From Streptomyces flavofungini (lineage in GTDB: Bacteria > Actinomycetota > Actinomycetes > Streptomycetales > Streptomycetaceae): DNA of 64,000 nt. Positions 24,330-33,924 of the stretch are shown one piece after another. Every line of letters begins with the position of its first letter. The first letter of the stretch is position 1. The stretch spans positions 1 through 64,000 of the forward strand of contig NZ_BMVR01000005.1 of the NCBI RefSeq assembly GCF_014650815.1, written 5' to 3'. A model generated the notes under the pieces. It worked only from the letters and a program-made list of their open reading frames with translations, was not told where the DNA came from and searched no databases. The position numbers and the translations under genes were made by a program.

Positions 24330-25106
24330 TCAGCCGAAGCGGCCGGAGATGTAGTCCTCGGTCGCCTGGACCGACGGGTTGGAGAAGATGCGTTCCGTCT
24401 CGTCGATCTCGATGAGCTTGCCGGGCTGGCCGACCGCCGAGAGGTTGAAGAAGGCCGTGCGGTCCGAGACGCGGGCCGCCTGCTGCATGTTGTGCGTCAC
24501 GATGACGATCGTGAAGCGCTCCTTCAGCTCGCCGATCAGGTCCTCGATGGCGAGGGTCGAGATCGGGTCGAGGGCCGAGCAGGGCTCGTCCATCAGGAGC
24601 ACCTGCGGCTCCACGGCGATGGCCCGCGCGATGCACAGGCGCTGCTGCTGGCCGCCGGAGAGGCCGGAGCCGGGCTTGTTCAGGCGGTCCTTGACCTCGT
24701 TCCAGAGGTTGGCGCCCTTGAGGGACTTCTCGACGACGTCGTTCAGCTCACTCTTCTTGTACGAGCCGTTGAGCTTCAGGCCCGCCGCGACGTTGTCGTA
24801 GATCGACATGGTCGGGAACGGGTTCGGGCGCTGGAAGACCATGCCGATGGTGCGGCGCACGTTCACCGGGTCCACGCCGGAGCCGTACAGGTCGTCGCCG
24901 TCCAGCAGGACCTTGCCCTCGACGCGGCCGCCGGGGGTGACCTCGTGCATCCGGTTCAGGGTGCGCAGGAACGTGGACTTGCCGCAGCCGGACGGGCCGA
25001 TGAAGGCCGTCACGGAGCGGGGCTCCACGGTCATGGAGATGTCTTCGATCGCCTTGTGGGAACCGTAGAAGGCGTTGAGGCCCGATACGTCGATTCGCTT
25101 GGCCAT
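24330..25106 (-). CDS. pstB: Phosphate ABC transporter ATPase PstB
   Basis: A 258-residue ATPase that drives high-affinity phosphate import by PstSCA. Walker A is GPSGCGKST, the Q-loop sits in [11 protein letters not shown], the signature is [14 protein letters not shown] and Walker B is [13 protein letters not shown], all typical of PstB. The ATG at 25106 gives the family's usual MAKRIDV start; a GTG three codons upstream is possible. It is the last gene of pstSCAB, 56 bp after pstA. Confidence 0.95.
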   Translation of the reverse strand: MAKRIDVSGLNAFYGSHKAIEDISMTVEPRSVTAFIGPSGCGKSTFLRTLNRMHEVTPGGRVEGKVLLDGDDLYGSGVDPVNVRRTIGMVFQRPNPFPTMSIYDNVAAGLKLNGSYKKSELNDVVEKSLKGANLWNEVKDRLNKPGSGLSGGQQQRLCIARAIAVEPQVLLMDEPCSALDPISTLAIEDLIGELKERFTIVIVTHNMQQAARVSDRTAFFNLSAVGQPGKLIEIDETERIFSNPSVQATEDYISGRFG

Positions 25107-25162
25107 GGGGATCACTGCTTCTTTCGGAAAGGGTGCTGCTGTCGGTCGCTAACGTGGCCGCG

Positions 25163-26242
25163 TCAGCGACCGGTCTTCGGGGCCTTCCAGCGGGCTACGC
25201 CGCGGGCCACGAGATTCAGGATCATGATGAACGCGATGAGGGCCAGGGCCGCCGCCCAGGCACGGTCGTAACCGGCCTGGTTGCCCGACTGGTACTGCTG
25301 GTAGATGTACAGCGGCAGCGAGCCCTGGGCACCGTCGAACGGGTTCGTGTTGATGAAGGGGGTCGTCCAGACCAGGAGCAGCACGGGCGCGGTCTCACCG
25401 GCGATACGGGCGACGGCCAGCATGACGCCGGTCGTGATGCCGCCGATCGCGGTGGGCAGGACCACCTTCAGGATGGTGCGCCACTTCGGTACGCCGAGGG
25501 CGAGCGACGCCTCGCGCAGCTCGTTCGGGACGAGCTTCAGCATCTCCTCGGTGGAGCGCACGACCACCGGCATCATCAGGATCGACAGCGCCATGGCGCC
25601 GGCCCAGCCGGAGAAGTCGAAGCCCAGGATCAGGATCCAGAAGCTGAGGACGAACAGACCCGCGACGATCGACGGGATGCCCGTCATCACGTCGACGAAG
25701 AAGGTGACGGCCTTGGCGAGCTTGCCGCGGCCGTACTCGACGAGGTAGATCGCGGTGAGCAGGCCGATCGGCACGGCGATCAGGCAGGCGAGGCCGACCT
25801 GCTCCAGGGTGCCGATGATGGCGTGGTAGATGCCGCCGCCGGCCTCGTCGTCCGCGACGACGCCCATGGAGTGCGACAGGAAGTAGCCGTCGAAGACCTT
25901 CGAGCCGCGCTTGACCGTCTCGTAGATGAGGGACGCGAGCGGGACCACGGCGAGCAGGAACATCACCCACACCACCGAGGTGGCGAGGCGGTCCTTGGCC
26001 TGGCGGGTGCCCTCGACGGTGGCCGAGAGGCCGTAGGAGACGGCGACGAAGAGGATCGCCGCGATCAGGCCCCACTGCATGCGGGAGTCGAGGCCCGCGG
26101 CCAGGCCGATGCCGCAGCCCACGGCCAGCGAGCCGACGGCGATGACGTACGGCGACCAGCGGGGCAGGCGGGCGCCCTGGAGCTCGGAGGGGCCGGACTT
26201 GCCGCCGGGGGTACCGGTGGGCTTGACGGTCGTGATGCTCAT
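25163..26242 (-). CDS. pstA: Phosphate ABC transporter permease PstA
   Basis: A 359-residue permease. It has six core transmembrane helices with the cytoplasmic EAA-like loop ELREASLALGVPKWRTILKVVLP that contacts PstB, plus two extra N-terminal segments common in actinobacteria. Its ATG overlaps the pstC stop (ATGA), so PstC and PstA are made together. Confidence 0.94.
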   Translation of the reverse strand: MSITTVKPTGTPGGKSGPSELQGARLPRWSPYVIAVGSLAVGCGIGLAAGLDSRMQWGLIAAILFVAVSYGLSATVEGTRQAKDRLATSVVWVMFLLAVVPLASLIYETVKRGSKVFDGYFLSHSMGVVADDEAGGGIYHAIIGTLEQVGLACLIAVPIGLLTAIYLVEYGRGKLAKAVTFFVDVMTGIPSIVAGLFVLSFWILILGFDFSGWAGAMALSILMMPVVVRSTEEMLKLVPNELREASLALGVPKWRTILKVVLPTAIGGITTGVMLAVARIAGETAPVLLLVWTTPFINTNPFDGAQGSLPLYIYQQYQSGNQAGYDRAWAAALALIAFIMILNLVARGVARWKAPKTGR

Positions 26243-27264
26243 GCGTTGGCCCCCGAGTACTCCTTGCGGCGCGCGATGATCATGCGGGCCGCGCCGTTGA
26301 CCAGCAGCGTGATGACGAACAGCACCAGGCCGGAGGCGATGAGCGCGTCCCGGCCGTACTCGTCGGCCTCACTGAACTTGCTGGCGATGTTCTGCGCGAA
26401 GGTGCCGCCGCCGTAGTCGAGCACGGACGCCTTGATGAGGAAGGCGGGGGAGAGCACGGTGGCGACGGCGATGGTCTCGCCGAGCGCGCGGCCGAGGCCG
26501 AGCATCGAGGCGGAGATGATGCCGGAGCGGCCGAAGGGGAGCACCGACATCCGGATGACCTCCCAGCGCGTGGCGCCGAGGGCGATCGCGGCCTCCTCGT
26601 GCATCTTCGGGACCTGCAGGAAGACCTCACGGCTCACGTTGGTGATGATCGGCAGGATCATGATCGCGAGCAGGATTCCGACGGTCATGAGGGAACGCGG
26701 GGCGCCGCCCTCGTACTCGAAGATGCCGGTCCAGCCGAAGTAGTCGTCGAGCCAGCTGTAGAGGCCGGTCAGGTTGGGGGCGACCACGATGGCGCCCCAC
26801 AGGCCGTAGACGATCGAGGGCACGGCGGCCAGCAGGTCGATCACGAAGGCGATCGGGGTGGCGAGCTGGCGGGGTGCGTAGTGCGAGATGAACAGCGCGA
26901 TGCCGATGGCCACGGGCACGGCGATCACGAGCGCGATGATCGAGCTCACGATGGTGCCGAAGACCAGGACGGCGATGCCGAAGACGGGCTTGCCGTCGGA
27001 GGAGATGCCGGCGGGGTCCCACTCGAAGGTGGTGAAGAAGTTGCCGGTGTTGTCCGCGAGGGCGACGGACGAGCGGTAGGCCAGGAAGGCGGCGACGGCG
27101 GCCATGATCGCCAGGAGGGCGATGCCGGAGCCGCGGGAGAGGCCGAGGAAGATCCGGTCGCCGGGGCGGGTGGCGCCGCGGGCGGTGCGCTTCTGCTCGG
27201 TGGTCGTGGGCCTGGCGTCGTCGGCGGGGGCAGGCGTGGGCGGGGTGTCGGTAGGTATGTCCAT
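26239..27264 (-). CDS. pstC: Phosphate ABC transporter permease PstC
   Basis: A 341-residue permease partner of PstA. The N-terminal 45 residues are a disordered Thr/Pro tail. Six helices follow, and the EAA-like loop MHEEAAIALGATRWEVIRMSVLP is present. The ATG at 27264 has CGGAGA about 9 nt upstream. It lies 105 bp after pstS in the same operon; the small gap may hold processing signals that allow pstS mRNA to be more abundant. Confidence 0.94.
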   Translation of the reverse strand: MDIPTDTPPTPAPADDARPTTTEQKRTARGATRPGDRIFLGLSRGSGIALLAIMAAVAAFLAYRSSVALADNTGNFFTTFEWDPAGISSDGKPVFGIAVLVFGTIVSSIIALVIAVPVAIGIALFISHYAPRQLATPIAFVIDLLAAVPSIVYGLWGAIVVAPNLTGLYSWLDDYFGWTGIFEYEGGAPRSLMTVGILLAIMILPIITNVSREVFLQVPKMHEEAAIALGATRWEVIRMSVLPFGRSGIISASMLGLGRALGETIAVATVLSPAFLIKASVLDYGGGTFAQNIASKFSEADEYGRDALIASGLVLFVITLLVNGAARMIIARRKEYSGANA

Positions 27265-27368
27265 GGGGGTTCTCCGGTCTGCGGAGCCATCTGCCCGTGC
27301 GGGTGGTGGCTCCTGGCGGCGGTGCACCGGACGGCGCGGCCCGCCGGATGGCGGGCCGCGCGCTTAGG

Positions 27369-28490
27369 TCAGCTCAGGCCCTTGATGGTTTCGCGGACCT
27401 TGGCGTTGATCTCGGTCGGGATGGGGGCGTAGGCCTCGTCCTTGAGCACGGCCTGGCCGTCCTCGCTGGCGATGTAGGTCAGGAAGGACTTGGTGGTGGC
27501 CAGGGTGTCGGCCTTGTTGCCCTTCTCGCAGACGATCTCGTACGTCACCAGGGTGATCGGGTACGCGCCTTCGGCGGTCGGCTTGTAGTTCAGCTCCAGG
27601 GCGAGGTCCTTGCCCTTGCCGACCGACTTGGCCTCGGAGATCGCCTTGGAGGCGTTGTCGACGGTGGCCTTGACCGGCTCCTTGGCGCCCGTCTTCAGGT
27701 CGACGGTCTTGATGCCTTCCTTGGCGTACGACAGCTCCATGTACGAGATGGCGCCGGCCGTCTGCTTCACCTGCTGGGCCACACCGGAGGAACCCTGCGC
27801 GGACTGGCCGCCCTTGGCCTCCCAGCTCTTGCCCGGCTCGTGCGGCCAGGCGGCGGGGGCGGCGCCCTTGAGGTACTTGGTGAAGTTGTCCGTGGTGCCG
27901 GACTCGTCCGAGCGGTGGAAGGCCTGGATCTTGGTGCCGGGGAGCTTGGCGTCGGGGTTGAGCTTGGCGATCGCCTTGTCGTCCCAGGTCTTGATCTTGT
28001 CGTTGAAGATGTCGGCCAGCGTCTTGGCGTCCAGGACGAGGCTGTCGACACCCGGCACGTTGTAGCCGACGGCGATCGGGCCGCCGACCATCGGCAGGTC
28101 GATGGCCTGGCTGGACTTGCAGACCTTCTTCGACTTCTCGATCTCCTCGGGCTTCAGCGCCGAGTCGGAGCCCGCGAAGGCGGTCTGGCCCTGGAGGAAC
28201 GCGGTGATGCCGGCGCCGGATCCGTCGGGCTTGTAGTTCAGCTGCACGTCGTTGCAGGCGGAGCGGTAGTTGGCGACCCAGGCGTCGATCGCGTTCTTCT
28301 GCGCGGACGAGCCGGAGGCCATCAGCTGGCCCTTGGCGCCGTCACAGCTGATCTTGCTGGCGGCGTTCGACTTCTTGCCGCCGTCCTTGTCGCCCGTGTC
28401 ATCGGAGCCGCACGCCGTGAGGGCCAGGGCGCCGGAGACGGCGAGAGCACCGAGGGTGAGGGCCCGCCGGTTCATGCGCTGAAGCTTCAC
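27369..28490 (-). CDS. pstS: Phosphate-binding lipoprotein PstS
   Basis: A 373-residue lipoprotein that captures phosphate outside the cell for PstCAB. The signal peptide ends in a lipobox (ALTAC), giving Cys27 as the anchor. Binding-loop motifs SGSSAQKNAI, GSGAGITAF and RSDESGTTDNF are the phosphate contacts expected for PstS. The GTG at 28490 has GGAAGGAA about 11 nt upstream. It is first in the operon behind a PHO box (28650-28678), so PhoP should induce it under phosphate limitation. Confidence 0.95.
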   Translation of the reverse strand: MKLQRMNRRALTLGALAVSGALALTACGSDDTGDKDGGKKSNAASKISCDGAKGQLMASGSSAQKNAIDAWVANYRSACNDVQLNYKPDGSGAGITAFLQGQTAFAGSDSALKPEEIEKSKKVCKSSQAIDLPMVGGPIAVGYNVPGVDSLVLDAKTLADIFNDKIKTWDDKAIAKLNPDAKLPGTKIQAFHRSDESGTTDNFTKYLKGAAPAAWPHEPGKSWEAKGGQSAQGSSGVAQQVKQTAGAISYMELSYAKEGIKTVDLKTGAKEPVKATVDNASKAISEAKSVGKGKDLALELNYKPTAEGAYPITLVTYEIVCEKGNKADTLATTKSFLTYIASEDGQAVLKDEAYAPIPTEINAKVRETIKGLS

Positions 28491-28841
28491 TGTCGGGAGT
28501 TCCTTCCGGGAGCCGCCGGACCGGCGGCGTGCGAGGTCTGTACGAGTGGCCATGGGTGGCCGTGGGCCGAGCGCGTGCTGCCCGGGCGGTCTGTGCGATC
28601 GCGCCACGCATCACGTAGGGCCGAAATTAGGCAGATCAGGTGAAGTGACCGATGGCCGTAAGTGAACGCGCGGTGAACCTACGCGGACGTTGTGGTTAGG
28701 TCACGGTCGGATTACGTCGCGGGGCGCGCGCGAGGCCGAGCGCGCCCCCGGGGTGGCGTGCCGCCGACCAGGAAAGTGTGACTCTTCGTGCGTGAACGGG
28801 CACTCCCGGTGTCCGGCTCGGGCCCGACCGGCGCACTTCCG
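28491..28841. other. pst promoter region and gap to the NUDIX gene
   Basis: A 351-bp non-coding stretch. It holds the pst leader (28491-28620), an AT-rich TAATTT that could be the -10 element near 28624-28630, and the PHO box. The part from 28690 to 28841 has no recognised element. Confidence 0.6.
28650..28678 (-). promoter_or_regulatory. PHO box of pstSCAB
   Basis: On the minus strand GTTCACC (28678-28672) and GTTCACT (28667-28661) begin exactly 11 bp apart, with a weaker third unit after them. This is the streptomycete PhoP direct-repeat arrangement (11-bp units starting GTTCACC). It is about 170-190 bp upstream of the pstS start. Confidence 0.85.
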
Positions 28842-29270
28842 TCAGGACTCGTCCGCCGGGTGCGGCGTCGTGAGCAGGGCGTCCAGGAGCTCGCGGTCGC
28901 GGAGCTGGGTGAGGCGGGTGCGGGCCTCGGCCGGGGGGAGCCAGCGGATGCGGTCCACCTCGCGGTTCGGGGTGAAGTGGCCGTGGGTGGCCTCGGCCGC
29001 CCAGTAGTGGACCACTTTGGGGCGGCCGTTCGTCCGGTAACGGGCCGTGGGCAGGGGTGGACCCGGCACGCACTGGTGGCCGGTTTCTTCCTCTACCTCG
29101 CGTACGGCTGCGGCCAGTGCGGCCTCGCCCGGCTTCAACTTGCCCTTGGGATGCGACCAATCGTCATACTTCGGCCGATGCACCACGCAGACCTCCAGGC
29201 CGCCCGGTACCGGCGCGTGGCGCCACAGCACGCAGCCCGCCGCGCGGATCAGGTCCGGCGGGCCCGTCAT
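28842..29270 (-). CDS. NUDIX hydrolase
   Basis: A 142-residue NUDIX enzyme. The full NUDIX box is present as GKLKPGEAALAAAVREVEEETGH (G-x5-E-x7-REUxEExGU), which binds the catalytic Mg2+. It hydrolyses a nucleoside diphosphate linked to another group; the substrate cannot be read from sequence. The ATG overlaps the CHAD gene stop (ATGA), making ppk-CHAD-NUDIX one operon. MutT-like proteins next to Ppk and CHAD suggest action on (poly)phosphate-related nucleotides. Confidence 0.9.
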   Translation of the reverse strand: MTGPPDLIRAAGCVLWRHAPVPGGLEVCVVHRPKYDDWSHPKGKLKPGEAALAAAVREVEEETGHQCVPGPPLPTARYRTNGRPKVVHYWAAEATHGHFTPNREVDRIRWLPPAEARTRLTQLRDRELLDALLTTPHPADES

Positions 29271-30478
29271 GGCGCCGTGACCGCCTCGCGCAGCCAGGCC
29301 CGCTGGAAGGCGAACCGCGCCGCCTCCACCTCGTGGCGCTGGTCGGCGTGCAGGACGCCCAGGGCGTACGCGGTGGCCGGGGCGATACGGGGGGTGCGGG
29401 CGGCCGCCGCGGCGGCCGCCGCCGCGTCCGCGGCCTCGCGGTGCAGGTCCAGGGCCTGGCCCGCCTGGAGGATGCGGGGGTCCAGGGGGGCCTCGCCGAG
29501 GAGGACCTCCTGGGCGTAGCGGTGCAGGCGCAGCAGGGAGCGGACCTGCAGCCAGGGGGCGTCCTGCGCCTCCGGCGCGGTGTCCGCCGCGAGGCCGTGG
29601 ACCAGGGCCTCCGCGTTGTACGGGTGGCCCGCCCTGATCAGGGGGAGCACCGCCACCGCCTCCGCCAGGTGCTGCTCGGCCGTCGCGGCCAGGGGTTTGA
29701 GGTCGGCGTCCGGGGTGGGGTGCAGGGGGACCTCGCTGGCGAGGACGGCCACGTTGTCCGCCACCGCGTGGAAGCGGGAGGAGCCGAAGGCCTGCAGCGC
29801 GGCCGAGTGGGCTCGGGTGCGGGCCAGGGTGAGCTGGCGCTCCAGCAGCGCGGCGGCTTTGGCCGCGCCCACGGCGAGGGGGCCGGTGGGCTTCTTGGCG
29901 GGGCCGGAGCCCGGGGCCTGCGCCGGGAGGGCGCCTTGGCGGGACCTGGGCGCATCGGCACCCTCGGCCGGGGGCTGTGTCCACCCGCCCCCGCTCTCGG
30001 CCTCGCTTGGGCGGGGTGACCCCCAGCGCCCTGCGGAACGCCTGCCCACAGCGCCGGCGGCGGCAGGAGCGGCGGGTGCGGGAAAGCCGCCGCCGCGCAG
30101 CGGCGGGGCCGACGGGGTCGGCAGGGGGGCCGGGGTCGGCGGTGGGGTCGACAGGCGGTGCAGGGCGCCCAGGAGGCGTTCCAGGCGGGCGGCGTAGGCG
30201 TGTTCGCGGGCCAGGGTGCCGGAGAGCCAGGAGAGTTCGGGGCGGAGGGACTCGGTCCAGTCCGGGTCGAGGAGGGGGCGGAAGGTGTGCAGCGTGGCGC
30301 CGATCCGGCGGGACGCGCGCCGCAGGGCGCGGGCCGCCGCCAGGGACTCCTCGGCGCCGTGCGCATCCGTCGAGGACTCGCGGTGCAGCCGCAGCGAGCG
30401 GAGGAAGTCGGTCGCCTGGTCCTGCAGGTAGACCGACAGCGTCTCGCCCGCCGTCATCTCATGGTGTTGCTGTGCCAC
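29267..30478 (-). CDS. CHAD domain protein
   Basis: A 403-residue helical CHAD protein. CHAD domains bind polyphosphate through conserved His/Arg/Lys on paired four-helix bundles; visible basic motifs include [23 protein letters not shown] and [17 protein letters not shown]. Its start overlaps the end of ppk by 20 bp, fitting a role on polyphosphate granules. The two helical halves are separated by a long Pro/Ala/Gly-rich insert (about 115-200) whose DNA contains a dispersed repeat (29973-30072), probably accounting for its unusual length. Confidence 0.88.
   Translation of the reverse strand: MAQQHHEMTAGETLSVYLQDQATDFLRSLRLHRESSTDAHGAEESLAAARALRRASRRIGATLHTFRPLLDPDWTESLRPELSWLSGTLAREHAYAARLERLLGALHRLSTPPPTPAPLPTPSAPPLRGGGFPAPAAPAAAGAVGRRSAGRWGSPRPSEAESGGGWTQPPAEGADAPRSRQGALPAQAPGSGPAKKPTGPLAVGAAKAAALLERQLTLARTRAHSAALQAFGSSRFHAVADNVAVLASEVPLHPTPDADLKPLAATAEQHLAEAVAVLPLIRAGHPYNAEALVHGLAADTAPEAQDAPWLQVRSLLRLHRYAQEVLLGEAPLDPRILQAGQALDLHREAADAAAAAAAAARTPRIAPATAYALGVLHADQRHEVEAARFAFQRAWLREAVTAP
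29973..30072. repeat. Intragenic GC-rich repeat, copy 2
   Basis: Starts GGCTGTGTCCACCC and continues through CTCTCGGCCTCGCTTGGGC and CTGCCCACAGCG, aligning in order with 5664-5804 in the VirD4-like gene, 24 kb away. It falls in the linker-coding part of the CHAD gene and keeps the frame open. Confidence 0.6.
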
Positions 30479-32732
30479 GCCGGCGCCTCCGGGCGTCTAT
30501 GAGCATCTCCTGTACGTTCCGCAGGGGCTGGCCGTCCGGGTCCGTGGCATGCCGCGTCCAGTTGCCGTCCGCCCCCAGGTGCCACGAGGCCGTGGTGTCC
30601 GACATGCCGGTCTCCAGGAGCCGGTTCAGGGTCGCCCGGTGTGCCGGGGACATCACCCTGACCAGTGCCTCGATGCGGCGGTCGAGATTGCGGTGCATCA
30701 TGTCGGCGCTGCCGAGCCACACCTCGGGTTCGCCGCCGTTGCCGAAGGCGAAGAGCCGGGAGTGCTCCAGGAAGCGGCCGAGCACGGAGCGGACGCGTAT
30801 GTTCTCGGACAGGCCCGCGACCCCCGGCCGTACCGCGCAGATCCCGCGCACCCACACGTCCACCGTCACCCCGGCCTGCGAGGCCCGGTACAGCGCGTCG
30901 ATGACGGCCTCGTCCACGATCGAGTTGACCTTGATGCGGACGTAGGCGGGGCGCCCGGCGCGGTGGTGCTGGATCTCCCGGTTGATGCGGGTGATCAGGC
31001 CGTCGCGCAGGGACTTGGGGGCGACCAGGAGGCGCCGGTAGGTCTCGCGGCGTGAGTAGCCGGACAGCCGGTTGAAGAGGTCCGAGAGGTCCGCGCCGAC
31101 TTCCTGGTTGGCGGTGAGCAGCCCCAGGTCCTCGTAGAGGCGGGCGGTCTTGGGGTGGTAGTTGCCGGTGCCCACGTGGGAGTAACGGACAAGGTTGTCA
31201 CCCTCCTGGCGGACCACGAGCGACAGCTTGCAGTGGGTCTTCAGGCCGACCAGGCCGTACACGACGTGGCAGCCGGCCTCCTCCAGCTTGCGGGCCCACT
31301 TGATGTTGGCCTGCTCGTCGAAGCGGGCCTTGAGCTCGACCAGGACGAGGACCTGCTTGCCGGACTCGGCGGCGTCGATCAGGGCGTCCACTATCGGGGA
31401 GTCGCCGGAGGTGCGGTACAGCGTCTGCTTGATGGCGAGGACGTTGTCGTCGGCGGCGGCCTGTTCCAGGAAGGCCTGCACGGACGTGGAGAACGAGTCG
31501 TAGGGGTGGTGCAGGAGCACGTCGTGGTCGCCGCGCAGGGCCGCGAAGATGTCGGGCGCGGACGCCGACTCGACCTCGGCGAGGTCGCGGTGGGTGCCCG
31601 CGACGAACTTCGGGTACTTCAGCTCGGGCCGGTCCAGGCCCGCGATGGAGAAGAGCCCGGTGAGGTCGAGGGGGCCGGGCAGCGGGTGCACCTCGGACTC
31701 GCCGATCTTCAGCTCCCGCATCAGCAGGTCGAGCACCTTGCGGTCGATGGACTCCTCGACCTCCAGGCGCACCGGCGGCCCGAAGCGGCGCCGCATGAGC
31801 TCCTTCTCCAGGGCCTTGAGGAGGTTCTCGGCGTCGTCCTCCTCGACCTCCAGGTCCTCGTTCCTGGTGAGGCGGAACATGTGGTGCTGCTTGATGTTCA
31901 TGCCCGGGAACAGTTCCTGGAGGTGCTTGGGCGCGGCGATGACGTCCTCTATGGGGACGTACCGCTGCGGGGATGCCTCCAGGAAGCGGGACAGGAGCGG
32001 CGGGACCTTGACGCGCGCGAAGTGCTCGTGCCCGGTGACCGGGTTCTCGATCACCACGGCGAGGTTCAGGGAGAGGCCCGAGATGTACGGGAAGGGGTGC
32101 GCGGGGTCCACGGCCAGGGGAGTGAGGACCGGGAAGATCCGGTGCATGAACAGCGTGTAGAGCCGGGACTGCTCCTTGTCGGTCAGCTCGTTCCAGCGGA
32201 CCACGTGGATGCCCTCGTCGGCCAGGGCCGGGGCGACTTCTTCCTGGTAGCAGGCGGCGTGCCGGGCCATGAGCTCGCGGGAGCGGGACCAGATCAGCTC
32301 CAGGACCTCCCGGGGCTGCAGGCCCGAGGCCGAACGGGTGGCGACGCCGGTCGCGATGCGCCGCTTCAGGCCCGCCACCCGGACCATGAAGAACTCGTCC
32401 AGGTTCGAGGCGAAGATCGCGAGGAAGTTCGCGCGCTCCAGGAGCGGCGTGTTCGGGTCCTCGGCGAGCTCCAGGACGCGTTCGTTGAAGGCGAGCCAGC
32501 TGCGCTCCCGGTCCAGGAACCGGCCCTGCGGCAGCTCCTCCCCGCCGTACCCCGCCTGGGCGTCCTCGTCGTACCCGTCCAGGTCGGCGTCGATGTCGGG
32601 GTCCAGATCGGAGACCGTGGCCGCGATGGTGTGCGGCCGGTGGGCGGCGAGGGAGCCGACGGACGGCTGCGCGTGGCGCACTCGGGGGACGTCGGCGTGC
32701 TGGCTGTCGGACTGCGCGGTGGGCTCGCTCAT
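30459..32732 (-). CDS. ppk: Polyphosphate kinase Ppk1
   Basis: A 757-residue polyphosphate kinase that reversibly transfers the gamma-phosphate of ATP to polyphosphate. Core landmarks are visible: [20 protein letters not shown] at the N-terminal domain, the ATP-site region [14 protein letters not shown], the phosphorylated His in [27 protein letters not shown] and the C-terminal [15 protein letters not shown] Ser/Ala/Asp-rich N-terminal extension of about 65 residues precedes it. The ATG at 32732 gives MSEPTAQ; an in-frame ATG at 32852 would add 40 residues, and neither has a strong ribosome-binding site. It heads the ppk-CHAD-NUDIX operon. In streptomycetes ppk is PhoP-controlled; I could not confirm a clean PHO box here. 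Confidence 0.93.
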   Translation of the reverse strand: MSEPTAQSDSQHADVPRVRHAQPSVGSLAAHRPHTIAATVSDLDPDIDADLDGYDEDAQAGYGGEELPQGRFLDRERSWLAFNERVLELAEDPNTPLLERANFLAIFASNLDEFFMVRVAGLKRRIATGVATRSASGLQPREVLELIWSRSRELMARHAACYQEEVAPALADEGIHVVRWNELTDKEQSRLYTLFMHRIFPVLTPLAVDPAHPFPYISGLSLNLAVVIENPVTGHEHFARVKVPPLLSRFLEASPQRYVPIEDVIAAPKHLQELFPGMNIKQHHMFRLTRNEDLEVEEDDAENLLKALEKELMRRRFGPPVRLEVEESIDRKVLDLLMRELKIGESEVHPLPGPLDLTGLFSIAGLDRPELKYPKFVAGTHRDLAEVESASAPDIFAALRGDHDVLLHHPYDSFSTSVQAFLEQAAADDNVLAIKQTLYRTSGDSPIVDALIDAAESGKQVLVLVELKARFDEQANIKWARKLEEAGCHVVYGLVGLKTHCKLSLVVRQEGDNLVRYSHVGTGNYHPKTARLYEDLGLLTANQEVGADLSDLFNRLSGYSRRETYRRLLVAPKSLRDGLITRINREIQHHRAGRPAYVRIKVNSIVDEAVIDALYRASQAGVTVDVWVRGICAVRPGVAGLSENIRVRSVLGRFLEHSRLFAFGNGGEPEVWLGSADMMHRNLDRRIEALVRVMSPAHRATLNRLLETGMSDTTASWHLGADGNWTRHATDPDGQPLRNVQEMLIDARRRRRGTATP

Positions 32733-32900
32733 GCGCCCATTGTTCCGCGCGGTGCCCGCTCCGGGCGCGCCGAAGGCCTCGGGCGCGAGACGGATCTGGC
32801 CGTTCTGGCGCGCTCCGTCCGGCGCGGGATCGGGCACGGTGGGGGGCTGCATTGCCTGAGCGTCGCAAGGCTGTCTGAATCAATGGTTACGCCGACATGA

Positions 32901-32932
32901 CGCCTGGGGGGTCGCATGGGAACCCCCAGGCG
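32901..32932. terminator. Terminator between the ABC permease and ppk
   Basis: CGCCTGGGGG (32901-32910) pairs with CCCCCAGGCG (32923-32932). It follows the permease gene stop by 18 bp in the direction of transcription and separates that operon from ppk. Confidence 0.8.
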
Positions 32933-32949
32933 TATACGGACCGACCGTC

Positions 32950-33924
32950 TCAGGGCGTGCGACGGCGCAGCACCCAGAATGCCGTGTACGCCGCCCCGGC
33001 CGCGAGGGCCAGGACGATCCCGGACTCGATGAGCTGTACGTACCAGAAATGCGACCGGGGGTGGAAGTCCACGTACGCCTGGATGACGACGGTGTCGGCG
33101 GGGCAGGACGGGTCGGGCAGGTCCGGCAGGCACTGGCCGGGTACGAAGCGCTCCCCGGCGGCGTTGACGGCCCCCTGGTCCATGACGTGCGCGTTCTCCG
33201 GGACGCCGCCGGGGAACCAGGCCGCGCGGGCGCGGGCGCTGGAGTCGACGACGGTGCTGACCGGAAGGAGGTGCCAGCGGGCGCTGCTGAGGAGCCACAG
33301 GACGGCGCCGGTGACGGCGCCCGCGGCGGACATGGCGGGCAGGGTGCGCCGCACCAGGACCCCGGCGAGCGCGCCGACGGCGGCCGCGAGCAGGCAGTAC
33401 GCGACGACGGCGGGCCCCGTGGCCAGGTAGTTGGCGCTGTCGGCCCAGCTCAGGCCGCCGTGGGCGGTCACCAGGCCGGAGCTGCCGAGCCGGAACACCC
33501 CGAGGGTGGCGAGGCCCGCGGCGACGGCGAGCCCGCCGGCCACGGTGAGGCGCGCGCCCAGCCAGCGGGCGGGGGAGTCGCCCTGGGGCCACGCGAACTG
33601 GTGCAGCCCCGCCTCCAGTTCACGGGCGACGAGCGGGCCCGAGGTGAACGCGGCGACGGCCAGCGGCACGAGGAGCAGGGCGAGGCCGGCCCGCTCCATG
33701 TAGGTGAAGAGCAGGTCGTCCTCGTTGGTGACGCCGAGGAACTCGATGAGCCCCGGGCGGCTTTGGGCGGCCAGGTACGGATAGCCGGTCACGGCCACGG
33801 CGAGGACGGCGAGCGCGAGGGCGGACCACAGGACGGTCCGGTGCAGGCGCAGGACGGACCGGTGGGCGCCGGGCAGGAGCGGGGTGCGGGCGGTCGCGGG
33901 CGGGGTCAGGGACGCGGTCGTCAT
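32950..33924 (-). CDS. ABC transporter membrane protein
   Basis: A 324-residue integral membrane protein with six hydrophobic segments and a large extracytoplasmic loop (about 215-285) containing a Cys pair in GQCLPDLPDPSCPAD. It resembles permeases linked to YtrA-type GntR regulators. Its ATG overlaps the stop of the (broken) ATPase gene by 4 bp. With the ATPase interrupted, this transporter may be inactive in this strain. Confidence 0.8.
   Translation of the reverse strand: MTTASLTPPATARTPLLPGAHRSVLRLHRTVLWSALALAVLAVAVTGYPYLAAQSRPGLIEFLGVTNEDDLLFTYMERAGLALLLVPLAVAAFTSGPLVARELEAGLHQFAWPQGDSPARWLGARLTVAGGLAVAAGLATLGVFRLGSSGLVTAHGGLSWADSANYLATGPAVVAYCLLAAAVGALAGVLVRRTLPAMSAAGAVTGAVLWLLSSARWHLLPVSTVVDSSARARAAWFPGGVPENAHVMDQGAVNAAGERFVPGQCLPDLPDPSCPADTVVIQAYVDFHPRSHFWYVQLIESGIVLALAAGAAYTAFWVLRRRTP

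Noticed and set aside
31155..32900. A 581-codon plus-strand ORF opposite ppk
   Set aside because: Shadow of ppk with Gly/Val/Arg-rich repeats and no domain; ppk itself is unmistakable.
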